A DNA stretch of 64,000 bases, from positions 1,431,755-1,495,754 of the forward strand of contig NZ_LR733556.1 of the NCBI RefSeq assembly GCF_902506265.1, in the 5' to 3' direction. The notes under the pieces are model-generated. The model was not told where the DNA came from, made no database searches, and saw only the letters and a program-made list of their open reading frames with translations. The stretch comes from Flavobacterium sp. 9AF. Its GTDB lineage: Bacteria > Bacteroidota > Bacteroidia > Flavobacteriales > Flavobacteriaceae. Below are positions 25,418 through 35,437 of this stretch, one piece after another (position 1 is the first letter of the stretch; each line of letters opens with the position of its first letter). A program made the translations under genes and the position numbers.

Positions 25418-26663
25418 AAAATTTATAGTTTGTTTAACACTATTAAGTGGTGTTTTGGCTTTTTCTCAAAGGAATACTTATTCCCCATATTCTTATTATG
25501 GTTTAGGTGAAGTTAAATTTAGAGGCACTCAGAATGCTCGTGCTATGGGAGGTTTGGGGATTGAAGGAGATAGCATAAGTCTTAACTTGTTGAATCCTGC
25601 TTCCTATTCGCACTTAAAATTAACCTCTTTCGCTGTGGGAGCAACTACCTCATTTGCTAACTTAATTAATGAATCTAACACAAGTAAAGCAAAAAGTACT
25701 AACTTAGATTATTTAGCGATTGGAATTCCCATGGGTAAATTTGGAGCTTCATTTGGCTTAATACCTTACAGTGCAGTGGGATATAATGTTTCTAATGTAG
25801 GCGAAGATGAGTTTGGAAATCAAACCATAAAAACTTATACAGGTACAGGAAATATAAACCGTTTTTTTGCAGGTGTATCTTATTCAATTAACAAAGATTT
25901 AAGCATTGGTGCCGATTTTCAATATAATTTTGGAAATATTGAGACTCAAACTATAGAAGGCATATCAACAGTTCAGCTCTTAACCAGAGAGAAAAATTCA
26001 TCTCAGATTTCAGGAACCTCATTTAATTTTGGAGCTCTTTACAATAAGAAAATTTCTGATAAATACCATCTTTATACAAGTTTGACATATTCTCCTGAAG
26101 CAAATTTAACTTCTAAAAATCAGAGAAATCTTGCAACAGTTGGCTATACCGCAAATGGAGCTGAAGTGATTTATAACAATCCACTTGATATACCTGTTGG
26201 CAATACAACTCAAACTATCCCTTCAAAATTTGCTTTTGGACTTGGTGTTGGTGAGAAAAACAAATGGATGATTGGTTCAGAAATAACTTTTAGAAACACT
26301 AGCTCTTTAACTAATAGATTTGAAGATTATACTTCTGGGACTTATGAAAATTCACAAAAGTACAGCATAGGCGGTTATTATATTCCTAAGTACGATTCTT
26401 TTTCAAGTTACTTAGAAAGAGTGGTTTACAGAGCGGGATTTAGATATGAAAATACAGGCTTAATTGTAAAAGAAAAAAGTATTAAAGATTATGGCATGAA
26501 TTTTGGATTTGGATTACCACTTGGTTATTCAAAAATCGATTTGGGTTTAGAATACGGAGTAAGAGGAACCAAATACAATAATCTTATTAGAGAAAATTAC
26601 TTTAATATTAGTGTAGGGTTATCATTAAGTGATAAATGGTTTAAAAAACGTAAAATAGATTAA
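25410..26663 (+). CDS. Outer-membrane beta-barrel protein
   Basis: A 417-residue exported protein with a signal peptide (IKKFIVCLTLLSGVLAFSQ). It has many alternating aromatic strands and the start RNTYSPYSYYGLGEVKFRGT, typical of FadL/PorV-like barrels conserved in Flavobacteriia next to coaX. Its role is probably an outer-membrane channel or assembly component; substrate unknown. Overlap with coaX (8 bp) and 22 bp spacing to the TPR gene mark a shared transcript. Confidence 0.75.
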   Translation: MIKKFIVCLTLLSGVLAFSQRNTYSPYSYYGLGEVKFRGTQNARAMGGLGIEGDSISLNLLNPASYSHLKLTSFAVGATTSFANLINESNTSKAKSTNLDYLAIGIPMGKFGASFGLIPYSAVGYNVSNVGEDEFGNQTIKTYTGTGNINRFFAGVSYSINKDLSIGADFQYNFGNIETQTIEGISTVQLLTREKNSSQISGTSFNFGALYNKKISDKYHLYTSLTYSPEANLTSKNQRNLATVGYTANGAEVIYNNPLDIPVGNTTQTIPSKFAFGLGVGEKNKWMIGSEITFRNTSSLTNRFEDYTSGTYENSQKYSIGGYYIPKYDSFSSYLERVVYRAGFRYENTGLIVKEKSIKDYGMNFGFGLPLGYSKIDLGLEYGVRGTKYNNLIRENYFNISVGLSLSDKWFKKRKID

Positions 26664-26685
26664 TAATTTTTAGAATAATTATAAA

Positions 26686-28056
26686 ATGAGAACTAAATTA
26701 TCTTTGTTATTTGTAGTTGCTGCAGGATTTTTTGTTAATGCTCAAAACAACGAAGCTTGTACGGAAACATTAAGTTTAATGGCTTCATCTGTAAAAGCAA
26801 AAGACCCATCTGGATATGAATATTTGACAACTTTAAGAAAAGATTGTCCCTCTTTTGATAAAAGAGTATACTCTTATGGTGAATTTGCAATTAAACAAAA
26901 AATTGATCAAACTTCAGGTGCTGAAAAAGAAAAATATGTGCGTGATTTAATGAAATTTTATGATGAAAATTATAAATATTTCCCTTCTGAAGGTGTTGGA
27001 GCTGATATGAAAAAAGGTTTGGCTTTATTTAATTATAAGTTAGGAACAAAAGAAGAGATTTTCGGTCTTTTCGATAAAGCTTTTACTTCTGATAAAGCAA
27101 ACTTTGATTCTACAAGAGGTTTATATGCTTACTTTGAAATTTTCGTAAAAGATTACGAAGCAGGTAATAAAGGTATTGAATTACAACAAGTATTTGATAA
27201 ATATGATGATATTTTAGAAAAACTAAATGAATTAGAAAAACAATATTCTGAAGAAAAAGATATTTTAATCTCTAAAGAAGAATCTGGACAAACATTAGAC
27301 AGTAAAGAAGCTAAAGCTAAAAGCAGAGTGGAAGCTAATTTAGAAGATATTGCAACTGTAACTTCAAGTATGGATGCTATTATTGTGCAATTATCTACTT
27401 GTGATAAGTTAATTCCTTTCTATCAAAAATCGTTTGAACAAAACAAAACAAACAAAGTTTGGTTATTAAGAGCTGCTGATCGTTTAGAAGCGAAAGAATG
27501 TGATAGCGATCCGTTATTCTCAAAAATCTCTGAAGCCCTTTTAAAAGTTGATCCTAGTGCAGCAGCCTATGAAAAACAAGGAATTGTAGAATACCAAAAG
27601 AAAAATACGGCTAAAGCTGTTGAATATTTAAACCAAGCAGCAGAAATGTATACAGATAACACTAAAAAAGCGAATGTGTACATGAAAATTGCTACAATTT
27701 ATTCAAAATCAAATAAGAGCCAAGCAAGAAATTATGCTAAGAAAACACTTTCTGTAAAACCTTCTTATGGTAAAGCTTATTTATTAATTGCTCAATTATA
27801 CGGTAGCAGTATTAACGACTGTGGTGGTGATCAATTTGAAAAGAGAGCAATGTATTGGTTAGCTGCAAACTATTGTGATAAAGCAGCTGCTGCAGACTCA
27901 TCTTTAAAAGCAACGGCTTCTAAAATGGCTGCAGGTTACAGAGCTTCTGCCCCATCAAAAACAGAAATATTCACGCATCCTAGTGGAAATATGTCTGGAA
28001 AGAGAATTGCTTTCAACTGTTGGGTTGGCGAAAGTGTAACAGTTCCTTCATTGTAA
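26686..28056 (+). CDS. Exported tetratricopeptide-repeat protein
   Basis: A 456-residue protein with signal peptide (MRTKLSLLFVVAAGFFVNAQ). Helical repeats run through most of it. The clearest TPR units lie at about residues 290-375 (AAYEKQGIVEYQKKNTAKAV, YMKIATIYSKSNKSQARNY, YLLIAQLYG). A charged coiled-coil-like part occupies about 170-215. It lies between an outer-membrane barrel and lptC, so a role in envelope assembly is plausible but unproven. The lptC start follows 1 bp after its stop. Confidence 0.8.
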   Translation: MRTKLSLLFVVAAGFFVNAQNNEACTETLSLMASSVKAKDPSGYEYLTTLRKDCPSFDKRVYSYGEFAIKQKIDQTSGAEKEKYVRDLMKFYDENYKYFPSEGVGADMKKGLALFNYKLGTKEEIFGLFDKAFTSDKANFDSTRGLYAYFEIFVKDYEAGNKGIELQQVFDKYDDILEKLNELEKQYSEEKDILISKEESGQTLDSKEAKAKSRVEANLEDIATVTSSMDAIIVQLSTCDKLIPFYQKSFEQNKTNKVWLLRAADRLEAKECDSDPLFSKISEALLKVDPSAAAYEKQGIVEYQKKNTAKAVEYLNQAAEMYTDNTKKANVYMKIATIYSKSNKSQARNYAKKTLSVKPSYGKAYLLIAQLYGSSINDCGGDQFEKRAMYWLAANYCDKAAAADSSLKATASKMAAGYRASAPSKTEIFTHPSGNMSGKRIAFNCWVGESVTVPSL

Positions 28057-28057
28057 A

Positions 28058-28621
28058 ATGAACAAAAGAAAAATAAATAAATTACTTAATATAGTCATGA
28101 TACTTGGTGTCATGGCTATATTTTTTTCTTGTGAAGGCTCAATAAAAGATGTCCAAAAAATTAAACGATCCTCCTTTTTTCCCAGTGGTGAAGCAGATTC
28201 AATTAATTTAAAATACACCGATTCTGGAAAAATAAAATCTGTTTTAAGAAGCAAAAAGATGCTTGATTATAGCAATATTGAAAATGGATTTACTGAATTT
28301 CCTGAAGGCGTTTTAGTAACCATGTTTGATGAAAACAATAAAACCACAATCATTGAATCGAATTATGCTATATCTTACAAAAAGACAGATATAATTGATT
28401 TACAAGGCAATGTAGTTATTACTTCTCATGATGGAAAAAAATTAGAAACTGAACAATTGTATTTTGATCAAAAAAACGAATGGTTTTTTACTGAAAAGCA
28501 TTTTAAATATTCCGATGGGACTGGTGGTTTCTTACAAGGCCCAGGTGTTGATTTTAGCAAAGATTTTAAAATCTTTAATATGCAAACAACCAATGGGGAA
28601 ATTAATAATGTAGAGGAGTAA
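28058..28621 (+). CDS. lptC: LPS export system periplasmic protein LptC
   Basis: A 187-residue LptC-family protein, which passes LPS from LptB2FG to LptA. The N-terminus MNKRKINKLLNIVMILGVMA leads to FFSCEGS, a lipoprotein-type cysteine in place of the usual membrane anchor. The beta-jellyroll carries DSINLKYTDSGKIKSVL, PEGVLVTMFDENN and DIIDLQGNVVITSHDG, the hallmark LptC/OstA pattern. It sits in the usual flavobacterial neighbourhood. Confidence 0.88.
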   Translation: MNKRKINKLLNIVMILGVMAIFFSCEGSIKDVQKIKRSSFFPSGEADSINLKYTDSGKIKSVLRSKKMLDYSNIENGFTEFPEGVLVTMFDENNKTTIIESNYAISYKKTDIIDLQGNVVITSHDGKKLETEQLYFDQKNEWFFTEKHFKYSDGTGGFLQGPGVDFSKDFKIFNMQTTNGEINNVEE

Positions 28622-28669
28622 TATGTTTTGTTATTGAATAATTTAGTATTTTTGAAGAAAATTATTAAG

Positions 28670-28855
28670 ATGAAATACACTAAATATATTCAATATGTTT
28701 ACCTTTTATTTGCTGTTTTCTTTATTTATGATGCAATAACAAAATATCTGAATGGCAAAAATTATTTTTTAAGTCTTCTATTCGTTGGATTAGCGATTTT
28801 TATGTTTCTATTTAAAAGAAGATTTTATAACAAATACAATAACGGTCAAAAATAA
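28670..28855 (+). CDS. Small two-helix membrane protein
   Basis: A 61-residue protein from the ATG at 28670 (a TTG at 28628 would add 14 residues). Two hydrophobic segments (YIQYVYLLFAVFFIYDA and FLSLLFVGLAIFMFLF) are separated by a short polar loop and followed by a basic tail. No family recognised. Sandwiched between lptC and the CNNM/CBS gene with 3-bp spacing to the latter, so probably a genuine operon member. Confidence 0.65.
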   Translation: MKYTKYIQYVYLLFAVFFIYDAITKYLNGKNYFLSLLFVGLAIFMFLFKRRFYNKYNNGQK

Positions 28856-28858
28856 CAA

Positions 28859-30127
28859 ATGGAAATAGCCATAATTGTTATTTGTTTATTGCTTTCAGCC
28901 TTTTTCTCAGGTATGGAGATTGCTTATGTTTCTTCCAATAAGGTATTCTTATCTATTGAAAAGAAGCAAAACAATTTTAATTCCAAGATTCTATCAAAAC
29001 TTATAGAAAAGCCGTCTCAATTTATCACCTCCATGTTAGTAGGAAATAATGTGGTATTGGTAATTTATGGAATTTATTCAGGAGACATACTAATGGATTG
29101 GATTGGCATGTTAAAATATGAATTTTCCCCATTTGTAAGTTTGCTGATACAAACCATTCTGTCAACAGCAGTTATTTTAATGACAGCAGAGTTCTTACCA
29201 AAAGTATTTTTTCAAATCTATGCTAATTCCTTTATAAAATTATTTGCTGCCCCAGCATATTTGTTTTATTTATTGTTTTATTGGGTTTCAAAATTTATAA
29301 TTTGGATTTCAGATTTTATATTGAAACGATTTTTTAAAACGGATGGAGATCAAGTACAAGATTATTTTAGTAAAGTAGAGCTTGGAAATTACATTAGTGA
29401 ACAAATGAATAGTATTTCCGATGAAGATGAAATTGATTCTGAAATACAAATTTTTCAAAATGCTTTAGAGTTTTCTGATCTAAAAGCTAGAGATATTATG
29501 ACTCCAAGAACTGAAATTTCTGGATTAGATATTCTTGATTCGGTAACTGATTTAAAGGATTTGTTTGTTACTACGGGCTATTCTAAAATTGTAGTATATC
29601 AAAACTCTATCGATGATATTATTGGTTATGTACATTCCTTCGAATTGTTTAAAAAACCAAAAACAATAAAATCAGTAATGATTCCTATCGAATATGTGCC
29701 AGAGACTATTTATATTAAAGATTTATTAGATATACTCACAAAAAAAAGAAAAAGTATGGCTGTCATACTAGATGAATATGGAGGAACATCGGGTATTGTA
29801 ACCGTAGAAGATATTATTGAGGAACTTTTTGGAGAAATAGAAGATGAACATGATTTAGATGAAGAATTAATAGATGAAAAGATTGAAGAAGGTGTTTATC
29901 TTTTTTCTGCACGATTAGATGTAGAATATATTAATGAGAAATATAATCTTGAAATTCCTGAAAACGATTCTTATAGTACATTAGGTGGGTATATTGTTCA
30001 CAACACGAAAGAAATACCGCAAAACAAAGAAAAAATTAAGATAGAAAACTTTGAAATAACCATTCATTCTGCCTCAAATAAAAAGATAGAATTGGTTCGA
30101 CTTTCTATCCTAGAAGAAAAACAATAA
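28859..30127 (+). CDS. CNNM/CBS-domain transporter-associated protein (HlyC/CorC type)
   Basis: A 422-residue protein of the hemolysin C/CorC group. Residues 1-175 form a DUF21/CNNM membrane domain (LLSAFFSGMEIAYVSSN), residues about 205-330 hold two CBS domains (ARDIMTPRTEISGL, MAVILDEYGGTSGIVTVEDI), and the end is a CorC_HlyC accessory domain (STLGGYIVHNTKEIPQ). Members take part in magnesium and divalent-cation homeostasis; the gliding protein GldE is a relative, but gldD is not nearby. The old hemolysin name should not be taken as toxicity. Confidence 0.9.
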   Translation: MEIAIIVICLLLSAFFSGMEIAYVSSNKVFLSIEKKQNNFNSKILSKLIEKPSQFITSMLVGNNVVLVIYGIYSGDILMDWIGMLKYEFSPFVSLLIQTILSTAVILMTAEFLPKVFFQIYANSFIKLFAAPAYLFYLLFYWVSKFIIWISDFILKRFFKTDGDQVQDYFSKVELGNYISEQMNSISDEDEIDSEIQIFQNALEFSDLKARDIMTPRTEISGLDILDSVTDLKDLFVTTGYSKIVVYQNSIDDIIGYVHSFELFKKPKTIKSVMIPIEYVPETIYIKDLLDILTKKRKSMAVILDEYGGTSGIVTVEDIIEELFGEIEDEHDLDEELIDEKIEEGVYLFSARLDVEYINEKYNLEIPENDSYSTLGGYIVHNTKEIPQNKEKIKIENFEITIHSASNKKIELVRLSILEEKQ

Positions 30128-30224
30128 AAAAAACATAAAATTTTAATAGAAATTATAACTTTTCTATTTTATTATTAAATAGATAATTGTATTTTCGCCC
30201 ACTGAATTAAATTAATATATAAAA

Positions 30225-32318
30225 ATGGCAGTTTTAAATAATATTAGAAAACGTTCTGGATTACTTATCATTATTATTGGTCTTGCACTAGTTCTATTCT
30301 TACTTCCAGAGTTATTTAAAAATGGTTTTAGCTCAAACGACAATAACGTTGGTGAAGTAAATGGTACTGATATTGTTGCTCAAGATTTTATGAGAAAGAC
30401 CGCTCAACTTGAAAAGCAAAGTCAACAAGGGCAAATGAGTGCTACTCAAGCAATGAATTCTGTTTGGGAACAAGAAGTGAGAAGCATCATTGTAAAAGAA
30501 CAAATTGAAAAAATTGGTTTAGGAATTGGTAAAGAACAGTTAATTAATGTTATTAAAGCTAATCCTTATTTCGCTCAAAATCCTCAATTTTTAAATGAGG
30601 CAGGTAAATTTGACGAAAATAAATTTAAAGAATTTGTAAAGTCTATTAAAAATGATCCTAATCAAGATCGTTGGGCACAATGGCAAGAATTTGAAAGAGA
30701 AGTAGAAAAGTCAACAATTGAACAATTATACTATAACTTGCTAAAAGGTGGTGTTTATACAACCCAAGCAGAAGGAAAATTTAAGCATGTATTAGATACT
30801 AAAAAAGTAGATTTTGATTATGTTACCGTTTCATTTGCAACTGTAAATGATGATCAAGTAAAAGTGTCTGACGATGAAATTATGGCTTACATGAAGAAAA
30901 ATTCAAAAAAATACAAATCAGATAATACAAGAAGTATTGATTATGTATTCTTTGAAAACAAACCTTCAAAAGAAGATGAAAAAGCTTTAGAAACTCAATT
31001 TTATGGTTATATTAATGGAAAAGTAGATGGAACAGATACTGTACCGAGTTTTAAAAACATCAAAATTGAAAATGTAGCTCAATTTGTAAATGCTGAATCT
31101 GAAACACCTTTCGATTCTACTTATGTTACTAAAAATAATCTTCCTATTGAATTTCAAGAGCAATTATTCAATTTAACTAATGGTGAAGTATTTGGGCCTT
31201 ATGTAAACAATGGTTACCAATCTTTATCAAGAATGATGGGGAAAAAATCTAATGCAAGTGCAAAAGCAAGTCACATATTATTAGCATATCAAGGAGCTCA
31301 AAGCTCATCTGCTACAAGAACTAAAGAAGAAGCTCAGGCTTTAGCGAATAGTTTATTAGCTCAAGCAAAAGCTAATCCAAATGGTTTTGCAGCTCTTGCT
31401 CAAGCTAATTCTGATGATCCAGGATCAAAAAATAATGGTGGTGAGTATGACAATATTACTCCTGGCCAAATGGTACCTAAATTTAACGACTTTGTATTCA
31501 ATAATGGTGTGGGTACTATTGGAGTGGTTGAAACTGATTTTGGTTTCCACGTAATTAAAGTATTAGCTAAATATGATGCAATACAATTGGCAACCATCAC
31601 TAAGAAAATTGAGCCATCTGAAAAAACAATAGATGGTAATTATGATAAAGCTAGTAATTTTGAAACAGATGCAGCAGGTAAAAACTTTGAAGAAGTTGCT
31701 AAAAAAGCAAATGCTACAATTGTACCTGCAACTAACTTAAGACCTTCAGACGAATATGTTCAAGGATTAGGTGCACAAAGAGAAATTGTTCGTTGGGCAT
31801 TTAATGAAGATACAAATAAAGGAGATATTAAACGTTTTGAAACTGCTAATGGTTTTGTTGTAGCTTCTGTAAAAGACAAAAACGAAACAGGTTTATTAAG
31901 TATGGATATCGCTAGACAATCTGTGGGAGCTATCTTAAGAAATGAGAAAAAAGCTGAAATCATCAAAAAGAAAATGAGTGGTGCTTCATTAGAAAATATC
32001 GCTAAAGCAACTGGTGGTTCAGTAATTACTATTACAGATGTTGCTTTAGGAAATCCAAGCATTGCAAATATTGGTTCAGAGCCAAAAGTAATAGGAACAG
32101 CTTTCAATTTAGAAGCAGGAAAAACTTCTGGATTAGTAGTAGGTAACAGTGGTGTGTTCATGGTGAAAACTAAAAAAATAACCAATGCTCCTGAGACTAA
32201 AGATTTCTCTACTTTAGTAAGCCAAAAACAAATGCAGGAAGCAAATTCGGCACAACAAAGAGCTTATCAAGCGTTAAAAGACAAAGCTGATATAACAGAT
32301 AATAGAGGTAAATTCTAA
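30225..32318 (+). CDS. ppiD: PpiD-like peptidyl-prolyl isomerase / periplasmic folding factor
   Basis: A 697-residue SurA/PpiD-type chaperone anchored by one N-terminal membrane helix (SGLLIIIIGLALVLFLLPEL). A SurA_N-like helical region covers about 35-230. A parvulin domain lies at about 340-445: AKASHILLAYQG, DPGSKNNGGEYDNITPGQM, FNDFVF and TDFGFHVIKV are the defining blocks. A second, degenerate rotamase-like region follows. It helps outer-membrane and secreted proteins fold as they leave Sec. A candidate -7-like box (TATTTTCG) occurs near 30190, and a strong terminator ends the unit. Confidence 0.92.
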   Translation: MAVLNNIRKRSGLLIIIIGLALVLFLLPELFKNGFSSNDNNVGEVNGTDIVAQDFMRKTAQLEKQSQQGQMSATQAMNSVWEQEVRSIIVKEQIEKIGLGIGKEQLINVIKANPYFAQNPQFLNEAGKFDENKFKEFVKSIKNDPNQDRWAQWQEFEREVEKSTIEQLYYNLLKGGVYTTQAEGKFKHVLDTKKVDFDYVTVSFATVNDDQVKVSDDEIMAYMKKNSKKYKSDNTRSIDYVFFENKPSKEDEKALETQFYGYINGKVDGTDTVPSFKNIKIENVAQFVNAESETPFDSTYVTKNNLPIEFQEQLFNLTNGEVFGPYVNNGYQSLSRMMGKKSNASAKASHILLAYQGAQSSSATRTKEEAQALANSLLAQAKANPNGFAALAQANSDDPGSKNNGGEYDNITPGQMVPKFNDFVFNNGVGTIGVVETDFGFHVIKVLAKYDAIQLATITKKIEPSEKTIDGNYDKASNFETDAAGKNFEEVAKKANATIVPATNLRPSDEYVQGLGAQREIVRWAFNEDTNKGDIKRFETANGFVVASVKDKNETGLLSMDIARQSVGAILRNEKKAEIIKKKMSGASLENIAKATGGSVITITDVALGNPSIANIGSEPKVIGTAFNLEAGKTSGLVVGNSGVFMVKTKKITNAPETKDFSTLVSQKQMQEANSAQQRAYQALKDKADITDNRGKF

Positions 32319-32341
32319 TTTACTATTTAGTTAAAAATAAC

Positions 32342-32377
32342 AAAAGCCCTTGTATCTTTTATACAAGGGCTTTTTTA
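32342..32377 (+). terminator. Terminator after ppiD
   Basis: AAAAGCCCTTGTAT / ATACAAGGGCTTTT stem with T-run. Confidence 0.93.
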
Positions 32378-32689
32378 TTAATATTATTTTCAACCCAAGA
32401 ATTGCTTTATATTTTGTTATAATATCCTAAAACAGGATAAGATGGCTTAAAATCATTTTTTTAATAATAAAAGAACTCTCGTTTGTTTTTTACTTGTTAA
32501 AGTATAGTTTAATTTATTTGGGTATTCTTCTCATTAAATTACTGCTCTAAATATTTTTAATTATAAAATTGTTTGTGTGATTATTAATTAAGTAGATTTA
32601 ATACTTTTCTGTATTTTTAAAGAGTTAGTTCAAAAATCCATTTGGGTTGGTCTTAAAAATATGTAAATTTGTAAAAATCTTAGTTACGA
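32378..32689. other. AT-rich spacer with a promoter at its end
   Basis: No gene seen. A -7-type box TAAATTTG near 32665 probably drives the flavin-reductase gene. Confidence 0.5.
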
Positions 32690-33565
32690 ATGATATCCAT
32701 AAATCCAAAAGACGTTACACCTGCTAAATTACAAGGCTATTTGCAAGGAGCGGTAGCACCTAGACCTATCGCATTTGCAAGTACTATTGATGAAAATGGC
32801 AATCCAAATTTATCACCATTTAGTTTTTTTAATGTTTTTAGTGCCAATCCACCGATATTAATTTTTTCTCCAGCAAGAAGAGTACGGGATAATACGATTA
32901 AACATACTCTTATTAATGCACATAGTACCAAAGAAGTAGTGATTAATGTGGTAAATTATGATATAGTGCAGCAAATGTCACTTTCAAGCACCGAATATCC
33001 TGATGGTGTTAACGAATTTGAAAAAGCGGGTTTAACAATGCTTCAGTCTGATATGGTAAAGCCTTTTCGAGTAGCAGAAAGTCCCGTGCAATTTGAATGC
33101 AAAATAAACGAAATTATAGCATTAGGAAATGAAGGTGGAGCTGGAAATTTAGTGATTTGTGAAGTAGTAAAAATACATGTTTCGGAATCGATTTTAGATG
33201 CAAATGGAGGTATCGATCAGCATAAAATTGATTTGGTGGCACGATGTGGAGGTAATTGGTATTCAAGAGCCAATAGTGGCTTGTTTGAAGTTGAAAAACC
33301 ACTTTCAACTATGGGAATTGGAGTAGATGCTATTCCAGAGTTTATTAAGAAAAGTACAGTTTTCTCTGGGAATGATTTAGGAATTTTAGGAAATGTCGAA
33401 AGTATTCCAAACGAAGAAGAAATTACTATCTTTGTAAACGAAAATTTCGGAGTAAAAGCCGTTTTGAGTAGTGATGATGAAATCAAAAAACACGAACTTG
33501 CCAAGCAATATATTGATAAGAATGAGGTCTTAAGCGCTTGGAAAGTATTATTAGCAAATAAATAA
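32690..33565 (+). CDS. Flavin reductase-like FMN-binding protein
   Basis: A 291-residue split-barrel flavoprotein. The FMN-binding start reads LQGAVAPRPIAFASTIDENG then NLSPFSFFNVFSANPPILIF, with KHTLINAHSTKEVVINVVNY after it, characteristic of the flavin_reduct family (DIM6/NTAB-like). A C-terminal extension of about 80 residues distinguishes it from short NAD(P)H:flavin reductases. The physiological electron acceptor is unknown. A DUF3127 gene follows 11 bp downstream, probably co-transcribed. Confidence 0.9.
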   Translation: MISINPKDVTPAKLQGYLQGAVAPRPIAFASTIDENGNPNLSPFSFFNVFSANPPILIFSPARRVRDNTIKHTLINAHSTKEVVINVVNYDIVQQMSLSSTEYPDGVNEFEKAGLTMLQSDMVKPFRVAESPVQFECKINEIIALGNEGGAGNLVICEVVKIHVSESILDANGGIDQHKIDLVARCGGNWYSRANSGLFEVEKPLSTMGIGVDAIPEFIKKSTVFSGNDLGILGNVESIPNEEEITIFVNENFGVKAVLSSDDEIKKHELAKQYIDKNEVLSAWKVLLANK

Positions 33566-33576
33566 ATTTATAAGAA

Positions 33577-33954
33577 ATGGAAGTAACAGGAAGAGTAAAA
33601 GTGATTAACCCAGTGCAACAGGTTAGTGCAACATTTAAGAAAAGAGAGTTAGTGGTTACCACAGAAGAACAATATCCACAACATATCATGATTGAGTTTA
33701 CTCAAGATAAAACAGATTTATTAAATAATTATACACCTGGGGAACAAGTTAAAGTATCTATTAATTTAAGAGGTAGAGAATGGGTAAATCCACAAGGTGA
33801 AACTAAATATTTTAATTCTATTCAAGGTTGGAGAATTGAAAAATTACAAGCTGAAGCACCGGTAACTGGGCAAATGCCTCCAATGCCAGCTGCAGATGCT
33901 TTTGAACCAGCTACCAATTTTAATGAAGAAGAACACGACGATCTTCCTTTTTAA
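33577..33954 (+). CDS. DUF3127 family protein (OB-fold-like)
   Basis: A 125-residue protein common in Bacteroidota. The core EVTGRVKVINPVQQVSATFK, then KRELVVTTEEQYPQHIMIEF and NLRGREWVNPQGETKYFNSI, resembles an OB-fold, and the acidic tail EEEHDDLPF is like the C-terminal tip of SSB proteins. Nucleic-acid binding is therefore plausible but not shown. Confidence 0.8.
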   Translation: MEVTGRVKVINPVQQVSATFKKRELVVTTEEQYPQHIMIEFTQDKTDLLNNYTPGEQVKVSINLRGREWVNPQGETKYFNSIQGWRIEKLQAEAPVTGQMPPMPAADAFEPATNFNEEEHDDLPF

Positions 33955-34034
33955 AAACAATACTATATCAAGTACAAGTCAGAAGTTTTAGTGAACACTA
34001 TAATTTCTGACTTTTTTAATACTACCTTTTTAAC

Positions 34035-34691
34035 ATGCATTTTTTAACAAAAGACATTTATTTTCCACCCGTAGAGGAAGCTTCACCTGAAGGCATATTG
34101 GCTGTAGGTGGAGATTTATCCTTAGAGCGTCTTTTGCTAGCTTATAAAAGTGGTATTTTCCCTTGGTTTGAAGAGGATGAACCTATTCTTTGGTGGGCAC
34201 CTGAGGAACGTATGGTGTTATTTTTTGAAGATTTGAAAATTTCAAAAAGTATGCGAAACGTACTCAATCAAAATAAATTTAAAGTCACATTTAACACGGC
34301 TTTTAAAGAAGTGATTTCCAATTGCAAAAAAATAGTTAGAAAAGACCAACCGGGCACTTGGATTACAGATGAGATGGTGGAAGCCTATTGTAAACTACAT
34401 GAAATAGGAGTGGCTAAAAGTGTCGAAGTATGGTTAGATAAGGAATTAGTAGGTGGTTTATATGGTGTCGATTTAGGGCATATCTTTTGTGGTGAAAGTA
34501 TGTTTTCCAAAGTTTCCAATGCAAGTAAAGTTGCGTTTATTCATTTGGTAAAGTTTTTGGAACAAAACAACTATCGCATTTTGGATTGCCAAGTCTATAA
34601 TGATCATTTAGCCTCATTAGGTTGTGTGGAAATCGATAGAGATGATTTTATGATGGTTTTGCAGCATGGTATTTCCAATTTAAAAACGTAG
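34035..34691 (+). CDS. aat: Leucyl/phenylalanyl-tRNA--protein transferase
   Basis: A 218-residue Aat, which adds Leu or Phe to N-terminal Lys/Arg of proteins and so marks them for ClpAP-type degradation (N-end rule). FPPVEEASPEGILAVGGDL, YKSGIFPWFEEDEPILWWAP, GTWITDEMVEAYCKLHEIG and the VGGLYGVDLGHIFCGESMFS core are all intact. It overlaps the convergent thiF-like gene by 12 bp at its 3' end. Confidence 0.97.
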   Translation: MHFLTKDIYFPPVEEASPEGILAVGGDLSLERLLLAYKSGIFPWFEEDEPILWWAPEERMVLFFEDLKISKSMRNVLNQNKFKVTFNTAFKEVISNCKKIVRKDQPGTWITDEMVEAYCKLHEIGVAKSVEVWLDKELVGGLYGVDLGHIFCGESMFSKVSNASKVAFIHLVKFLEQNNYRILDCQVYNDHLASLGCVEIDRDDFMMVLQHGISNLKT

Positions 34692-35390
34692 CTTCCTAAA
34701 TTGCCATTCCAAAGTATTCAACACAATCAATTCATTAGTTAAACAAGGTAAATTGGTAATCACCTTTAAGGTTTCATGAGCCATCATTGTACCAATAATA
34801 CCTGGTAAAGTACCTAAAACACCATTCAAACTACAATTAGGAACATCTTCTGGATTGGGTGGTTCTGGGAAAATATCCCTTAGGTTTTTACTTCCTTTAT
34901 GATTGAACACAGCAATTTGTCCTTCAAATTTTAAAATGCTACCATAAACTAATGTTTTTCCTAGTTTTACACATGTATCGTTCACCAAATAACGCGTACT
35001 AAAATTGTCACAACCATCTATAATTATATCAAAATTGGAAAGAATGGGTTCACAGTTAGCTATTGTCATTTTTTCATTAAAAACTTTATAGTTTATGTTC
35101 GGATTCAACTCTTTCAATAGTTCTAAGGAAATAGTAGCTTTAGGAGAACCAATCTGATTTTCGCGATATAAAATTTGACGGTGTAAATTGGATAATTCAA
35201 TCACATCAAAATCAACAATACCAATTGTACCTACACCTGATGCTGCCAAATATTGTAGAATAGGGCAACCTATGCCACCAGCTCCAATTACTATTATTTT
35301 TGCTTTTTTAATTTTTTCCTGACCTTCGTTTCCTATTTCAGGAAGTTGCATCGGTTTGGTGTAACGTAAATAATCTTGAATAGTAAGCAT
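34680..35390 (-). CDS. thiF: HesA/MoeB/ThiF-family adenylyltransferase
   Basis: A 236-residue E1-like enzyme that would adenylate the C-terminal Gly-Gly of ThiS in thiazole synthesis. The ATP-binding loop IIVIGAGGIGCPILQYLAAS, DFDVIELSNLHRQILY and IIDGCDNFSTRYLVND are standard, and PNCSLNGVLGTLPGIIGTMM follows. The second CxxC pair of zinc-binding relatives is not evident. It is the last gene of the thiamine operon, 47 bp after thiH. MoeB activity is the main alternative. Confidence 0.9.
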   Translation of the reverse strand: MLTIQDYLRYTKPMQLPEIGNEGQEKIKKAKIIVIGAGGIGCPILQYLAASGVGTIGIVDFDVIELSNLHRQILYRENQIGSPKATISLELLKELNPNINYKVFNEKMTIANCEPILSNFDIIIDGCDNFSTRYLVNDTCVKLGKTLVYGSILKFEGQIAVFNHKGSKNLRDIFPEPPNPEDVPNCSLNGVLGTLPGIIGTMMAHETLKVITNLPCLTNELIVLNTLEWQFRKLRF

Positions 35391-35437
35391 TTTTCACTCT
35401 TAATTTATTGGTTTTTTTATATCGTAATGTTAACACT

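Noticed and set aside
28859..30127. Naming the CNNM/CBS protein GldE
   Set aside because: GldE is a relative, but no gldD or other gliding genes are adjacent and the N-terminus does not settle the subgroup.
31760..32185. 141-residue minus-strand open frame
   Set aside because: Antisense to ppiD.
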